From Solibacillus sp. FSL H8-0538 (lineage in GTDB: Bacteria > Bacillota > Bacilli > Bacillales_A > Planococcaceae), in contig NZ_JBBOPI010000001.1 in the NCBI RefSeq assembly GCF_038003525.1, forward strand, positions 1,851,001 through 1,915,000: a stretch of DNA of 64,000 bases, written 5' to 3'. The position numbers were made by a program, and so were the translations under genes. Below are positions 28,023 through 36,031 of the stretch, in pieces; within the stretch, counting starts at the first letter, position 1, and every line of letters begins with the position of its first letter. A model generated the notes under the pieces. It searched no databases, was not told where the DNA came from, and worked only from the letters and a program-made list of their open reading frames with translations.

Positions 28023-29732
28023 TTTGTTATTAAGTTGCTCTTCAATTTTTTTTGTAAGATCTGCAACGTTTAACGGCTTACTAAAATAATAGCCCTGTAC
28101 GTACTCGCAATTATGTTCTTTCAGTATAGCCAATTCTTCCTCTTGTTCGACCCCTTCAGCTATAACAACCAAGTTCAGTGCGTGTGCAAGCGAAATAATT
28201 GCCGCTACCATAGCAACGCCTGATTCGTCTTTATTGATATTTTTGATAAATGTACGATCGATTTTTAACGCATCCACCGGGAACTCTCTTAAATAGCTTA
28301 ACGATGAATACCCTGTACCAAAATCGTCAAGAGCAATCGTAATGCCCATCTTCTTAATCTCTTTAATTTTGAAAATCAGTTCTTCATTATAATCGAGCAT
28401 GCTCATTTCAGTAATTTCGATTTCTAATTGATGTGGATTAACATTAGTTTCGTCAATGATGGCTTGTAGTTGTTGTACAAAGTCAGACTCCGCGATATGA
28501 ATAGGCGAAATGTTCACCGCAACACGAAAATCAACGCCGTATGTGTCATGCCATTCTTTTATTTGCAATGAGGCATTGCGTAATACCCACACACCAATTT
28601 CAGAAATAAGTCCACACTTTTCAGCAAACGGAATGAATTGATCTGGAGGCATTTGGCCAAGCTCTTCGTCATACCAACGAAGAAGTGCTTCTATCCCTTC
28701 CATACGACCTGTTTTAATATCAATTTTTGGCTGATAATGAATTTCAAAGGTATCATTGCGTAACGCTTTGTGTAATTTTGTTTCAAGGAGTAACCAACGA
28801 TCGTTCGTACCGCGCATATTTTCCTTGTAAACATAGTAGTAATTGCCTTTTTTATTTTTGGCTGCATACATCGCAATATCTGCAGTCCTCAGCATTTTGG
28901 ATAATGTCTGTCCATGATCTGGATATATGCTAATCCCTAAGCTAATGCTTGCATAAAACTCGTAATCATAAAACGTAAAGCTATTTTTGAACACATTAAT
29001 AATACGTTCCGCCATTTCTTCTACAAGCGAAATGTCCTCTAGCACATACACGAATTCGTCACCGTTTAAACGGTAAAATGATTCGACTTTAACGTCGATT
29101 TCATTTAGACGTCGGGCAATTTCTTTTAGGAAAAGATCCCCTACTTTATGACCAAGACCATCGTTAATATTTTTAAACCGGTTTACATCAAAGAAAAATA
29201 ACGCAAATTTACTGCCTGTCCGCGCACAGTTCGTAATTTCATTTTCAATGCGCTTCGTTAAATTACGACGGTTCGGTAAGCCGGTTAAATCATCATGGTA
29301 TGCGATATGAGCAATCTTTTTAATATTTTTTTGAGCTGTAATATCGGTACGAATAGAAATATATTGGTACGGCTGTCCTAACTCATCTAAGAAAGGTACA
29401 ATTGTTGTTTTAACCCAATATAATGACCCATCTTTCGCTCGATTACAAATTTCTCCATGCCATGTTTGACCGTTTCCAATCGTTCTCCACATTTCTCTGA
29501 AAAAAGATTTCGGATGGAAACCCGAATTTAATATGCGGTGATCTTGTCCAACGAGTTCAGTTCTAGTATACTTGGAAATTTCACAAAACTGATCATTCAC
29601 AAGTGTAATAGTGCCTTTACGATCCGTTACGGCAACAATCGAAGTTTGGTCCAGAGCAGCTTTAATATCTTGTAGCTGGACAACTGAGAAATCCATAGAT
29701 TCAAGTACTTTTGTATTACTTCCTTGCTGCAT
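28020..29732 (-). CDS. PAS-GGDEF-EAL cyclic-di-GMP protein, GGDEF motif degenerate
   Basis: 570 residues, soluble. One PAS domain (about 25-140; [39 protein letters not shown]) is followed by a PAC segment. The GGDEF domain (about 155-310) has LTGLPNRR and [16 protein letters not shown], but the active-site loop reads RLNGDEF, so the first Gly is replaced by Asn. The EAL domain (about 325-565) has intact [37 protein letters not shown] and QGYYFSKPL. The protein is therefore probably a c-di-GMP phosphodiesterase whose GGDEF part may act as a regulatory GTP-binding domain. ATG start; the site upstream is GAAGGGAAGAGG. It faces the hypothetical gene convergently. Confidence 0.9.
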   Translation of the reverse strand: MQQGSNTKVLESMDFSVVQLQDIKAALDQTSIVAVTDRKGTITLVNDQFCEISKYTRTELVGQDHRILNSGFHPKSFFREMWRTIGNGQTWHGEICNRAKDGSLYWVKTTIVPFLDELGQPYQYISIRTDITAQKNIKKIAHIAYHDDLTGLPNRRNLTKRIENEITNCARTGSKFALFFFDVNRFKNINDGLGHKVGDLFLKEIARRLNEIDVKVESFYRLNGDEFVYVLEDISLVEEMAERIINVFKNSFTFYDYEFYASISLGISIYPDHGQTLSKMLRTADIAMYAAKNKKGNYYYVYKENMRGTNDRWLLLETKLHKALRNDTFEIHYQPKIDIKTGRMEGIEALLRWYDEELGQMPPDQFIPFAEKCGLISEIGVWVLRNASLQIKEWHDTYGVDFRVAVNISPIHIAESDFVQQLQAIIDETNVNPHQLEIEITEMSMLDYNEELIFKIKEIKKMGITIALDDFGTGYSSLSYLREFPVDALKIDRTFIKNINKDESGVAMVAAIISLAHALNLVVIAEGVEQEEELAILKEHNCEYVQGYYFSKPLNVADLTKKIEEQLNNK

Positions 29733-29917
29733 TTAACCTCTTCCCTTCAACGAATTTTTATTGTTAAACCTTAATTGACAATGCAATAAAAGGTATCGTT
29801 AGTAAATTATACTTATTTGTCTAATTATAATGCTTCACAATGATACAATTCAATGATAAATAAAATAAAACATTGCTACTATTTAGAAAATACATTATTT
29901 TTAGCCACAAATTAAAA

Positions 29918-29954
29918 ACAACCTTACATACAGTGACTGTATGCAAGGTTGTTA
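29918..29954 (-). terminator. terminator of the small-protein operon
   Basis: On the minus strand AACAACCTTGCATACAG, 3-base loop, CTGTATGTAAGGTTGTT, then a T run. A very strong hairpin with one bulge, 14 bases past the last small gene. Confidence 0.85.
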
Positions 29955-29967
29955 CCGGACATCGCTA

Positions 29968-30135
29968 TTAGCTGGCGAATTCATTTCTTCCTCTTTTCTG
30001 CTGTGCACGCTCATTGTACGTATCAAGCTGTTCGTGTGATAAGTTCAAGATGAAATAGTGGAAATTGATTGGTTCAAGACCATGTTCCTCACAAGCTTTT
30101 CTATAGTATTCATAGCCACTTCGATAATCAGACAT
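29968..30135 (-). CDS. small protein, 55 aa, paralogue of the gene upstream
   Basis: Starts MSDYRSGYEYYRKACEEHGL and continues EPINFHYFILNLSHEQLDTY, ending with a basic tail (QQKRGRNEFAS). ATG lies 7-8 bases after GGGAGGT, which is inside the last codons of the upstream paralogue; one base separates the upstream stop from this start. The two proteins align without gaps over ~45 residues, with YR-GYE-Y---C---GLEPINF-Y----LS-EQL--YNE-A identical. No signal or membrane segment. The family is unknown to me. Preserved reading frame after duplication, ribosome site and terminator argue that it is real. Confidence 0.75.
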   Translation of the reverse strand: MSDYRSGYEYYRKACEEHGLEPINFHYFILNLSHEQLDTYNERAQQKRGRNEFAS

Positions 30136-30136
30136 A

Positions 30137-30292
30137 TTAGTTACCTCCCTTCATTGTATATGCTTGCTCATTATAAGCATTTAACTGTTCTTGTGAGAGT
30201 TGGATTACATAATAGCGGAAATTGATCGGCTCTAACCCAAACTGCTCGCATTTTGATAAATATACTTCATAACCTTCACGATACATTGTCAA
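30137..30292 (-). CDS. small protein, 51 aa, first of a tandem pair
   Basis: Starts at TTG (MTMYREGYEVYLSKCEQFGL, then EPINFRYYVIQLSQEQLNAY) because GAGGT is 7 bases upstream of that codon and the N-terminus then matches its paralogue. The ATG two codons later is spaced too far. The C-terminal codons double as the ribosome-binding site of the second gene, so the two are translationally linked. Predicted as two helices around a GLEPINF turn. Function unknown. Confidence 0.72.
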   Translation of the reverse strand: MTMYREGYEVYLSKCEQFGLEPINFRYYVIQLSQEQLNAYNEQAYTMKGGN

Positions 30293-30400
30293 ATGAATTA
30301 CCTCATTTCTTTTTTTGTACTATAACAGAATATGTTTCTTGTATTTAATATAGTACAGAATGGTTGAAGTGTCAATAAATTATCTGAAAAATTTATAAAT

Positions 30401-30441
30401 TTAAAAGAGTGGACTCATCAGGAAATTGAGTCCACTCTTTT
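30401..30441 (-). terminator. terminator of the tyrosine recombinase gene
   Basis: AAAAGAGTGGACTCA pairs perfectly with TGAGTCCACTCTTTT over ~9 bases. Confidence 0.85.
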
Positions 30442-30452
30442 AGTTTACATAA

Positions 30453-31406
30453 TCATATTATATTATTAAACGGGTTATTTTTCAGTACTTCTTGAATCTG
30501 CTCATCTTCTATATGAGTATAAATTTGCGTCGTAGCAACACTGGAGTGCCCTAAAATATGCTGCAAACTACGAATATCCGCACCCGCCTTATACATCATT
30601 GTTGCAGATGTATGGCGTAGCTTATGTGGGGTAAGTTTATCCTTTTTATGCTCGGACTGTGCATTGATTTGCTTGACGATTTTTGCAACCGTTTGGCGGG
30701 CAAAACGTGCCCCTTTTTGAGAGACAAAGAGTGGCTCCGGACCGCTTCCTTTAAAAGCATGACGCTCAGTTAAATAGCGTTCTAGCGCGGCTAAACAGGC
30801 GTCATTTAAATACACAGTGCGCTCCTTATTCCCCTTCCCTATAACCGTCAAATTACGCCCCTGAACCGAGTTATTGTTTAGTGAACATAGCTCTGATACC
30901 CGGATGCCGAGGTTCAAAAAAAACACCATCATACAGTAGTCCCGCGTTGAGTAATGCTGCTCCTGAATCGCCGTAAGAAATGCCTTCGCTTCGTCCATAT
31001 TCAAGTAAATCGGTGTACGTTTCCCGATTTTTGGCGATTCTAACTCCTCTGCTGGGTTTTCTTCTATTAAACGACGCTTCCCCTTTAAATATTTAAAAAA
31101 AGCCTTCAATGTAGCTACTTTACGAGCACGTGCTGCCGCCGAGTTATTTCGCTGTACCTCGCAGTATTCCATAAATAAGTATAAATCCTCAAGTGAGAGC
31201 TCGCGAACCCAATCAATTGTTATGTCCGAAATATCAACCATATGTATTTGTGCTGGTAGTACGTCTTCTTGTACGCCTTTTATAAAACGCAGGAATAGTA
31301 CAAGGTCATATTCGTATTCTTTACGGGTACGCTGTGATTTCCCGGTAATCGTCGTTAAATAGATCAAAAAGTCCTTCAAAATTTTTGGTAATGCCGTTTG
31401 CTTCAT
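30453..31406 (-). CDS. tyrosine recombinase, XerC/XerD-like
   Basis: 317 residues. ATG at 31406 follows GAGGTGAGGG; the frame extends 17 codons upstream into a palindromic operator-like region. SAM-like N-terminal domain about 1-115. All catalytic residues are visible: Arg in LGIRVSEL (~174), Lys in GKGNKERTV (~198), HKLRHT (His/Arg, ~264), HILGHSS (~287) and Tyr in YTHIE (~299). No prophage or attachment site is nearby, so it may be a chromosome-encoded Xer-type enzyme or remnant of a mobile element. A LexA-type box and a long inverted repeat lie upstream. Confidence 0.88.
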   Translation of the reverse strand: MKQTALPKILKDFLIYLTTITGKSQRTRKEYEYDLVLFLRFIKGVQEDVLPAQIHMVDISDITIDWVRELSLEDLYLFMEYCEVQRNNSAAARARKVATLKAFFKYLKGKRRLIEENPAEELESPKIGKRTPIYLNMDEAKAFLTAIQEQHYSTRDYCMMVFFLNLGIRVSELCSLNNNSVQGRNLTVIGKGNKERTVYLNDACLAALERYLTERHAFKGSGPEPLFVSQKGARFARQTVAKIVKQINAQSEHKKDKLTPHKLRHTSATMMYKAGADIRSLQHILGHSSVATTQIYTHIEDEQIQEVLKNNPFNNII

Positions 31407-31439
31407 TTCCCTCACCTCTAAGGGTAATAATACCATAAA

Positions 31440-31471
31440 TAACGTTCCCAAATTCATATTTGGGAACGTTT
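31440..31471. promoter_or_regulatory. long inverted repeat before the recombinase gene (putative operator)
   Basis: AACGTTCCCAAAT, 4-base centre, ATTTGGGAACGTT: a perfect 13-bp inverted repeat starting ~34 bases upstream of the recombinase start. There is no T run in the direction of transcription, so an operator is more likely than a terminator. Confidence 0.5.
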
Positions 31472-31514
31472 ATAAATTTTTTCGTAAAAAACAGGCTTTT
31501 TTCGGCCATTTAAA

Positions 31515-31526
31515 GAACAAATGTTC
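31515..31526. promoter_or_regulatory. candidate LexA (SOS) box
   Basis: GAACAAATGTTC matches the Gram-positive LexA consensus GAAC-N4-GTTC with purine/pyrimidine preferences respected. It lies 109 bases upstream of the recombinase start and 170 bases past the SMR operon. Confidence 0.45.
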
Positions 31527-31697
31527 CCTAAACATAAAATCGCATTTAAACGCATCGAAATTCCGTTTTGCATACCTACACCCATCTCACTTCGTCTAAG
31601 AGCGTTTTATTAAACGTGAAAAATAAGGAAAAAAACTTCCATTTTTTTAAAGTTCAAATAAAAAAAGCCACTCCTCTAATAAGAAGTGACTAGTTAA

Positions 31698-32012
31698 TTA
31701 AGAAATAAGTTTTAATCCGATAACCGAAACAATGATGAGGAAGATAAAGAATATCCGCTTCCAGTCCTTTGACTCTTTGTAAATGAGCATGCCAATAATC
31801 GCTCCACCTGATGCGCCAATGCCTGTCCAAATTGCATAGGCCGTTCCCATCGGTAAAGTTTTCATCGCCACTGTTAATAATGCGAAACTCGCGGTGAAAA
31901 ATACAATAAGCAGGACAACTGGCTTCCAGCTTCGTTTCGCGTACATTTCATTCATCATGACAACGCCTAACATTTCACAAAGCCCTGCAGCAATTAATGC
32001 AATCCACGCCAT
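31698..32012 (-). CDS. ykkD: SMR-family guanidinium exporter subunit, YkkD-like
   Basis: A 104-residue four-helix membrane protein. ATG at 32012 follows GAGGAGGAC; a GTG 15 bases upstream is within that site. Helix 1 carries the conserved Glu in LCEMLGVVMMN, and the PMGTAYAIWTGIGASGG segment is typical. It pairs with the preceding gene as a heteromeric SMR transporter; stop and start are separated by one base. Control by the guanidine-I RNA points to guanidinium export rather than general multidrug export. Confidence 0.92.
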   Translation of the reverse strand: MAWIALIAAGLCEMLGVVMMNEMYAKRSWKPVVLLIVFFTASFALLTVAMKTLPMGTAYAIWTGIGASGGAIIGMLIYKESKDWKRIFFIFLIIVSVIGLKLIS

Positions 32013-32013
32013 T

Positions 32014-32349
32014 CTAGTCCTCCTCACTTTCTGTTGAATTTGATATGAGCTTCAGCCCTAATACACCACTTAGTAAGACTATAATAAGTGCGACTTTTAC
32101 GATATCAAACGGTTCGCGGAAGAACACCATTTCCGTAATGACCGTGCCAGCTGTACCAAGCCCTACAAATACCGCATAAACCGTTCCCACAGGTAACCTA
32201 CCACTAGCATAAATCATACCGCAGAAGCTAATAATGATGCCAATGACCGTTGAACCCCATGTTAAAACTGAGTCTGCATGCTTTAACCCAATTACCCAAC
32301 CTACTTCAAATACTGCTGCTATGACTACTATAAGCCAAATACGATTCAT
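32014..32349 (-). CDS. ykkC: SMR-family guanidinium exporter subunit, YkkC-like
   Basis: 111 residues, four membrane helices. The essential Glu is in [16 protein letters not shown] and the family segment is [19 protein letters not shown]. Close to Bacillus YkkC in length and sequence. ATG after GAAGGAGG. First gene of the operon, directly behind the guanidine-I riboswitch. Confidence 0.93.
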   Translation of the reverse strand: MNRIWLIVVIAAVFEVGWVIGLKHADSVLTWGSTVIGIIISFCGMIYASGRLPVGTVYAVFVGLGTAGTVITEMVFFREPFDIVKVALIIVLLSGVLGLKLISNSTESEED

Positions 32350-32370
32350 TTTATTTCCTCCTTCACAACA

Positions 32371-32496
32371 AATAAAAGCCTAAGAGACCCTGTATGAACA
32401 GTTATCTCCCAGGCTTTTATCCTTCCGTGTTACATGCACGTAGCATGCGTTTTCTCTCGGTCCAGGCTAGCAGAAGCTACGGAACCCTAGAAAACT
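32371..32496 (-). ncRNA. guanidine-I (ykkC-type) riboswitch with terminator
   Basis: On the minus strand the leader contains TCTAGGGTTCCG, CTGGACCGAGAGAAAACGC, ACACGGAAGGATAAAAGCC and TGGGAGA, the hallmark blocks of the ykkC aptamer in order. The last part, AAAGCCTGGGAGA, also pairs with TCTCTTAGGCTTTTATTT to make the terminator (32371-32422). Guanidinium binding should prevent that pairing and allow expression of the two SMR genes. Confidence 0.93.
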
Positions 32497-32557
32497 TCAA
32501 CTATTTAATTTCTTTCTACTGTATCACAAAGTGCTATCAAAATATAGTTACACTGCT

Positions 32558-32689
32558 TCAACCAATAAAGTTCGAGTAAATATAAACAATAATTATGGCA
32601 ATTAACAAGAACTTAAGGAACTTGCGTAATAGTTTGAATACAAATGTCACGATAAGTAATACAAGCAAAAACATTAATAAAATTTCCAT
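32558..32689 (-). CDS. small membrane protein, 43 aa
   Basis: MEILLMFLLVLLIVTFVFKL, then LRKFLKFLLIAIIIVYIYSN and a short end. Two hydrophobic stretches are separated by a basic turn (KLLRKFLK), so it is probably a two-helix hairpin. ATG follows AGGAGAGG with good spacing, and that site overlaps the end of the frameshifted gene upstream. No family recognised. Confidence 0.6.
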   Translation of the reverse strand: MEILLMFLLVLLIVTFVFKLLRKFLKFLLIAIIIVYIYSNFIG

Positions 32690-32698
32690 GAGCCTCTC

Positions 32699-32897
32699 CT
32701 ATCTTAAAATAGAAATTTGTGCTCCGTTACGTGTAATTGTCCAGTTCGATGATTGCACATATCGAATCGTTTCTATAATAGTCCATATTAAAGGCTGCCG
32801 TATTGCGGGCTTTTTATAGTGTGGCTACTTCATCATATGTATACGGATGCGCTTTTAACGTTTCAATAATATACGCTTCCATAAGTGTAATTGTCAT
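32699..32897 (-). pseudogene. small gene with a +1 frameshift (or programmed shift)
   Basis: ATG at 32897 behind GGGAGG reads MTITLMEAYIIETLKAHPYT and YDEVATL, then meets TAA within CTATAAAAAGCC. The +1 frame continues smoothly as KKPAIRQPLIWTIIETIRYV, then QSSNWTITRNGAQISILR, up to TAG at 32699. Together this is a ~65-residue protein with helices followed by strands. The total length is one base too long for a single frame. Either an extra base has inactivated the gene, or there is a frameshift at the stop codon, or a base-call error in the A tract. The next gene's ribosome site overlaps its end, so both belonged to one operon. Family unknown. Confidence 0.5.
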
Positions 32898-32955
32898 AAA
32901 TTTAATCCTCCCTTTATTCATATAAATACCCTAGTATTCATTGGATCCAAAGGAA

Positions 32956-33837
32956 CTAACTTCTTCCATGCATGCGATCTTGGCGCTCTTTTAAGACGCC
33001 TTTTCGTGCGTAGCCTAATCGTTTGTACAACTCGAAATCTTCGTCAGATTCAGCGACATTTTCACGGTCAATTAAAGTATAACGCACATTTGTACATGTT
33101 ACTTTAACGCCGAGCTGCTCTGAAATATATTTAAATACACGTTCAATCGTTTTTACAGATATCGGCTCACCTTGTTTGTTACCAACACCTAGCCACATAA
33201 AATCTGTAAATTCGGCTGCTGGTAGAAAAGCCATTGTTTCTTTCTTATATTGATGTAGTAAATCCTTTAACATAGATGGCAGGGGTAGTAAGCGGTGCGA
33301 ACGTGATGATTTAATACGAATTTGCGTATGCTCAATATGTTTCCATTTCATTCGCACGACCTCTGCTGGCTTTAACCCTAATTGGCTTACTGTTTGCACA
33401 ATTGCAGAATTACGCAGCGCGATCCATCGTATTTCTTCTTCTTGTGCATGTTCATATATCCGATTCCAAACTTGGAGCGCTTCTTTTAACTGCTGCTCGG
33501 TTAGTAATTGTAGCTGACTTTTATCGGTTTTTACTGGCAGTAATAATGTTTCTGGGATACTTACATGATGACCACGAAGTTGAAGAAATTGAAGAAAACT
33601 GCGCAATGAAGCAATTTTTCGGTTGACACTCGTTTTAGCATTAAACGTCGCCATTAAATGTGCTCGGTATGCAGTTACAGTCTCTACGGGTGTTTGGAAT
33701 AGATCGTAGGTTTGCTGTTCTGTATATTTAACAAATTGCTGGCAGTCAATTGTGTATTGCTTAATTGTATGTGAGGATTTATTAATATTCATTAAATGAA
33801 CGCGGAAATGCTCTACTAATTCAGCAAAATCGGTCAT
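32956..33837 (-). CDS. tyrosine-recombinase-fold protein lacking catalytic residues
   Basis: 293 residues with the Xer-like layout: SAM-like N-terminal domain (EHFRVHLMNINKSSHTIKQY, then TIDCQQFVKYTE, ~1-90) and a C-terminal domain with the expected strands. The catalytic positions are altered. The first Arg is Lys (LGLKPAEVVRM), the HxLRHT box reads CTNVRYTLI, so both His are lost, the LGH box reads LGYARKG, and no Tyr follows. It cannot act as a normal recombinase; a DNA-binding or regulatory use is possible. ATG at 33837 after GGAGAG. Intact length and frame argue against a recent pseudogene. Confidence 0.75.
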   Translation of the reverse strand: MTDFAELVEHFRVHLMNINKSSHTIKQYTIDCQQFVKYTEQQTYDLFQTPVETVTAYRAHLMATFNAKTSVNRKIASLRSFLQFLQLRGHHVSIPETLLLPVKTDKSQLQLLTEQQLKEALQVWNRIYEHAQEEEIRWIALRNSAIVQTVSQLGLKPAEVVRMKWKHIEHTQIRIKSSRSHRLLPLPSMLKDLLHQYKKETMAFLPAAEFTDFMWLGVGNKQGEPISVKTIERVFKYISEQLGVKVTCTNVRYTLIDRENVAESDEDFELYKRLGYARKGVLKERQDRMHGRS

Positions 33838-34130
33838 AGGACACTCTCCTTATAGCTATACGTGACAGACACTGCTACGATTATTATTTTCGTGCGAGTG
33901 CTGTTTGAATTAGCATAACATAAGTGTCGGATAATGCGCAATTGAATACTCTAACATAAATTGGAGAATACTCGATTTATTGTATTTGAGCATCTATACA
34001 GTAAGGGATTTTATCTTAATTAGGGACGCGAAACTAGTATTCTGGCATAACTAACGACTAGCCGCGCAAAATCGTTGTTATTCTTGTTTTTTCTGTACGC
34101 CGACTCTTTTTACTTGAATATTCACATAAT
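33838..34130. other. intergenic stretch without recognised content
   Basis: About 290 bases between the divergent degenerate recombinase and crotonase genes. A direct repeat GAATACTC occurs at ~33952 and ~33967. No gene, RNA or terminator was recognised. Confidence 0.4.
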
Positions 34131-34133
34131 AGT

Positions 34134-34161
34134 GTGACACTTAGTTATAGTAGGATATAAT
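34134..34161 (+). promoter_or_regulatory. probable promoter of the crotonase gene
   Basis: GTGACA (34134-34139), 16-base spacer, TATAAT (34156-34161), ~34 bases before the start codon. Confidence 0.6.
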
Positions 34162-34194
34162 GAGCGAAATACAGATTTAGGGGGAATTTTGACG

Positions 34195-34992
34195 ATGCAA
34201 GTGCGTACGACGAGGCTCGAAGCCGAGGAAGCGAAAATTATTTATCAGGAAACAGCAGGACTTGCGATCATTACAATCCACCGCCCGCAATTGAAAAATG
34301 CGTTAACCGCAAATATGTGGGATCAGCTCGCAAAGATTGCGCTCCAAACACTTGAAAATCCGAAAAACAAAGTGCTACTGCTACGAGGGTCTGGAGAGAA
34401 CTTTACTGCAGGCTCGGATATTAAGGAATTTAATTCTATTTCATTAGATAAAGCGGAGGAAGCGTTTCTCCATATGGAAAAAACGATTTCGACGATTGAA
34501 AATTTACCCATTCCAACAATTGGAATCATTAATGGTCCTGCGATGGGGGCTGGATTAGAGCTTGCGCTAGCTTGTGATATCCGCATTGGGTCAGAAAAAA
34601 CGAAAATGGGCATTCCTGTTGGAAAATTAGGGATTACATTAAATAACAAGTTTGCAAAGCGCCTAGTTGATTTAGTCGGCCCTTCTGCGACAAAGGATTT
34701 CGTTTTCACTGGTCGGATGTACAAAGCGGAGGAAGCATATAAAGCAGGGATGCTCAATTATTTAGTTGCTGAGAAAGATTTAAATAAATTTGCAATCCGT
34801 ATAGGAAAATTAGTTGCTGGGATGTCTCCAGATTCGTTGCTCGCCGTCAAACGTTCTGTGAAAGAGTGCGTGAACTCAACTCCAGAATCATGGACAGGTT
34901 CAACGCCGTTCGTCTCACAAACGGACTTTACTGAAGGGGTACGCGCATTTGTTGAAAAGCGTCAGCCACAGTTTACACGTAATACAAAATAA
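34195..34992 (+). CDS. crotonase-family protein (enoyl-CoA hydratase/isomerase-like)
   Basis: 265 residues. ATG at 34195 is ~10 bases after AGGGGG; the TTG six bases earlier is also possible. The crotonase fold is clear: HRPQLKNALTANMW near 26-39, the oxyanion-hole segment GENFTAGSDIKEF near 68-80 and GPAMGAGLELALACDIRIG near 115-133. The first catalytic Glu position is present (GLELALACD). In the second (usually PE-x3-G) the residue after Pro is Val (MGIPVGKLGIT), so ordinary hydratase activity is doubtful; isomerase, hydrolase or another crotonase reaction is possible. Single gene. Confidence 0.82.
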   Translation: MQVRTTRLEAEEAKIIYQETAGLAIITIHRPQLKNALTANMWDQLAKIALQTLENPKNKVLLLRGSGENFTAGSDIKEFNSISLDKAEEAFLHMEKTISTIENLPIPTIGIINGPAMGAGLELALACDIRIGSEKTKMGIPVGKLGITLNNKFAKRLVDLVGPSATKDFVFTGRMYKAEEAYKAGMLNYLVAEKDLNKFAIRIGKLVAGMSPDSLLAVKRSVKECVNSTPESWTGSTPFVSQTDFTEGVRAFVEKRQPQFTRNTK

Positions 34993-34998
34993 GTTAAC

Positions 34999-35035
34999 AA
35001 AAATCGCCTGTGGAGCTTACAGGCGATTTTTCTTT
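34999..35035. terminator. bidirectional terminator overlapping a convergent gene end
   Basis: AAAAATCGCCTGT pairs perfectly with ACAGGCGATTTTT over 7 bases. The right arm includes the last codons of the P-loop/Asp23-like gene on the other strand. Confidence 0.85.
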
Positions 35036-35832
35036 TCAGTACCTTTGACCGTTATATTGATCGTGTCAGGCTCAATATTAAAATGCAGGAAGAACTGCTG
35101 TGATATTTGGGCTTGTAAACCTTTCAATTGTGTTCCCACATCATAGTTTACTGGAGCTGCAATATGTAGTGTTAAGCTAATACGCGGTAATGTCACCATT
35201 GTAAATTGCAGATTATCAAGCTTAGTCACATAGGGATGTTGCTCCACTGTATAGGTAATGACATCCACATATACAGAGCGCACAATATTAATCGTTTCTT
35301 GATGGAAATCAGGACGAACAATAGTTGTTTCACCAAGTTTTTCCCGATTATTCGAGAAAATATCCACGCCCTTTTGAATGAGCCGGTTAAAAAAGTTCTG
35401 CTCTACCTGTCTATGAGGTATTGGCATGAGATGCTTGCCTTGTGTTTCTCGGATAAAGCGCGCCATTTGAATTTCACGGTTCGTACGCACATCGTTTATA
35501 TAATGGAAATGATCTATATCTCCAAGTTCTAAACGTTTCGCGATTTTCTTCGTCATTTTATCGGATGTGCCAATAATAAGTAATGCAGCCACATTAGCCT
35601 CCGCTAGCGCTTTTTTGACATCCTCCTTATGCCAGTCCTCCTGAAAGATCGCCCGACGCACTGCTGTTACTGTATTTTTCTCAAATTTCGCCGACGTTCC
35701 CCCTCGCTTCTCACCACCCACAATAAGCAGTCCGTCATCGATAATCGCGTCAATATTATACGTATGAGCAAACTGCAAGGCACTCGTACTTTTGCCTGTT
35801 CCACTTGGACCACTTAATGAATAGATCAACAT
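35017..35832 (-). CDS. P-loop NTPase fused to an Asp23/Gls24-like domain
   Basis: 271 residues. Walker A GPSGTGKST lies at 8-16, right at the N-terminus, followed by IIDDGLLIVGGEKRGG and a mixed alpha/beta NTPase core with IIGTSDKMTKKIAKRL near 87-102. After ~175 residues comes an Asp23-like segment (VYVDVITYTVEQHPYVTKLDN, then LHIAAPVNYDVGTQLKGLQA and NIEPDTINITVKG, ~190-265). That part normally forms the envelope-stress Asp23/Gls24 fold. The pairing suggests an NTPase acting at or sensing the cell envelope, but no function is known to me. ATG follows GAGGGAGG. Confidence 0.75.
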   Translation of the reverse strand: MLIYSLSGPSGTGKSTSALQFAHTYNIDAIIDDGLLIVGGEKRGGTSAKFEKNTVTAVRRAIFQEDWHKEDVKKALAEANVAALLIIGTSDKMTKKIAKRLELGDIDHFHYINDVRTNREIQMARFIRETQGKHLMPIPHRQVEQNFFNRLIQKGVDIFSNNREKLGETTIVRPDFHQETINIVRSVYVDVITYTVEQHPYVTKLDNLQFTMVTLPRISLTLHIAAPVNYDVGTQLKGLQAQISQQFFLHFNIEPDTINITVKGTEKKNRL

Positions 35833-36031
35833 AAAATTCCTCCCTCAGTGCTATTAAGTGTAATACATTGAAAGTGTTTTGACGAATAGCTACACCTGCG
35901 ATTATTCTACACTGCCGCCACCTTTCGCTATATTTTATGAATAAATTCTTTTTTCTGAATATCCATTCCTCCTCTTGCTTTATTATGATAGAATGATGCT
36001 TACATTTGAAAGTAATTAAGGAGTGTTACAG

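Noticed and set aside
30453-33837. The two recombinases and SMR genes as an integrative element or integron
   Set aside because: No att-like direct repeats, no cassette array, and the genes between are a normal riboswitch-controlled chromosomal operon.
34323-34757. 144-codon open frame antisense to the crotonase gene
   Set aside because: No ribosome site, lies wholly inside a clear gene on the other strand, and reads like the shadow of that gene.
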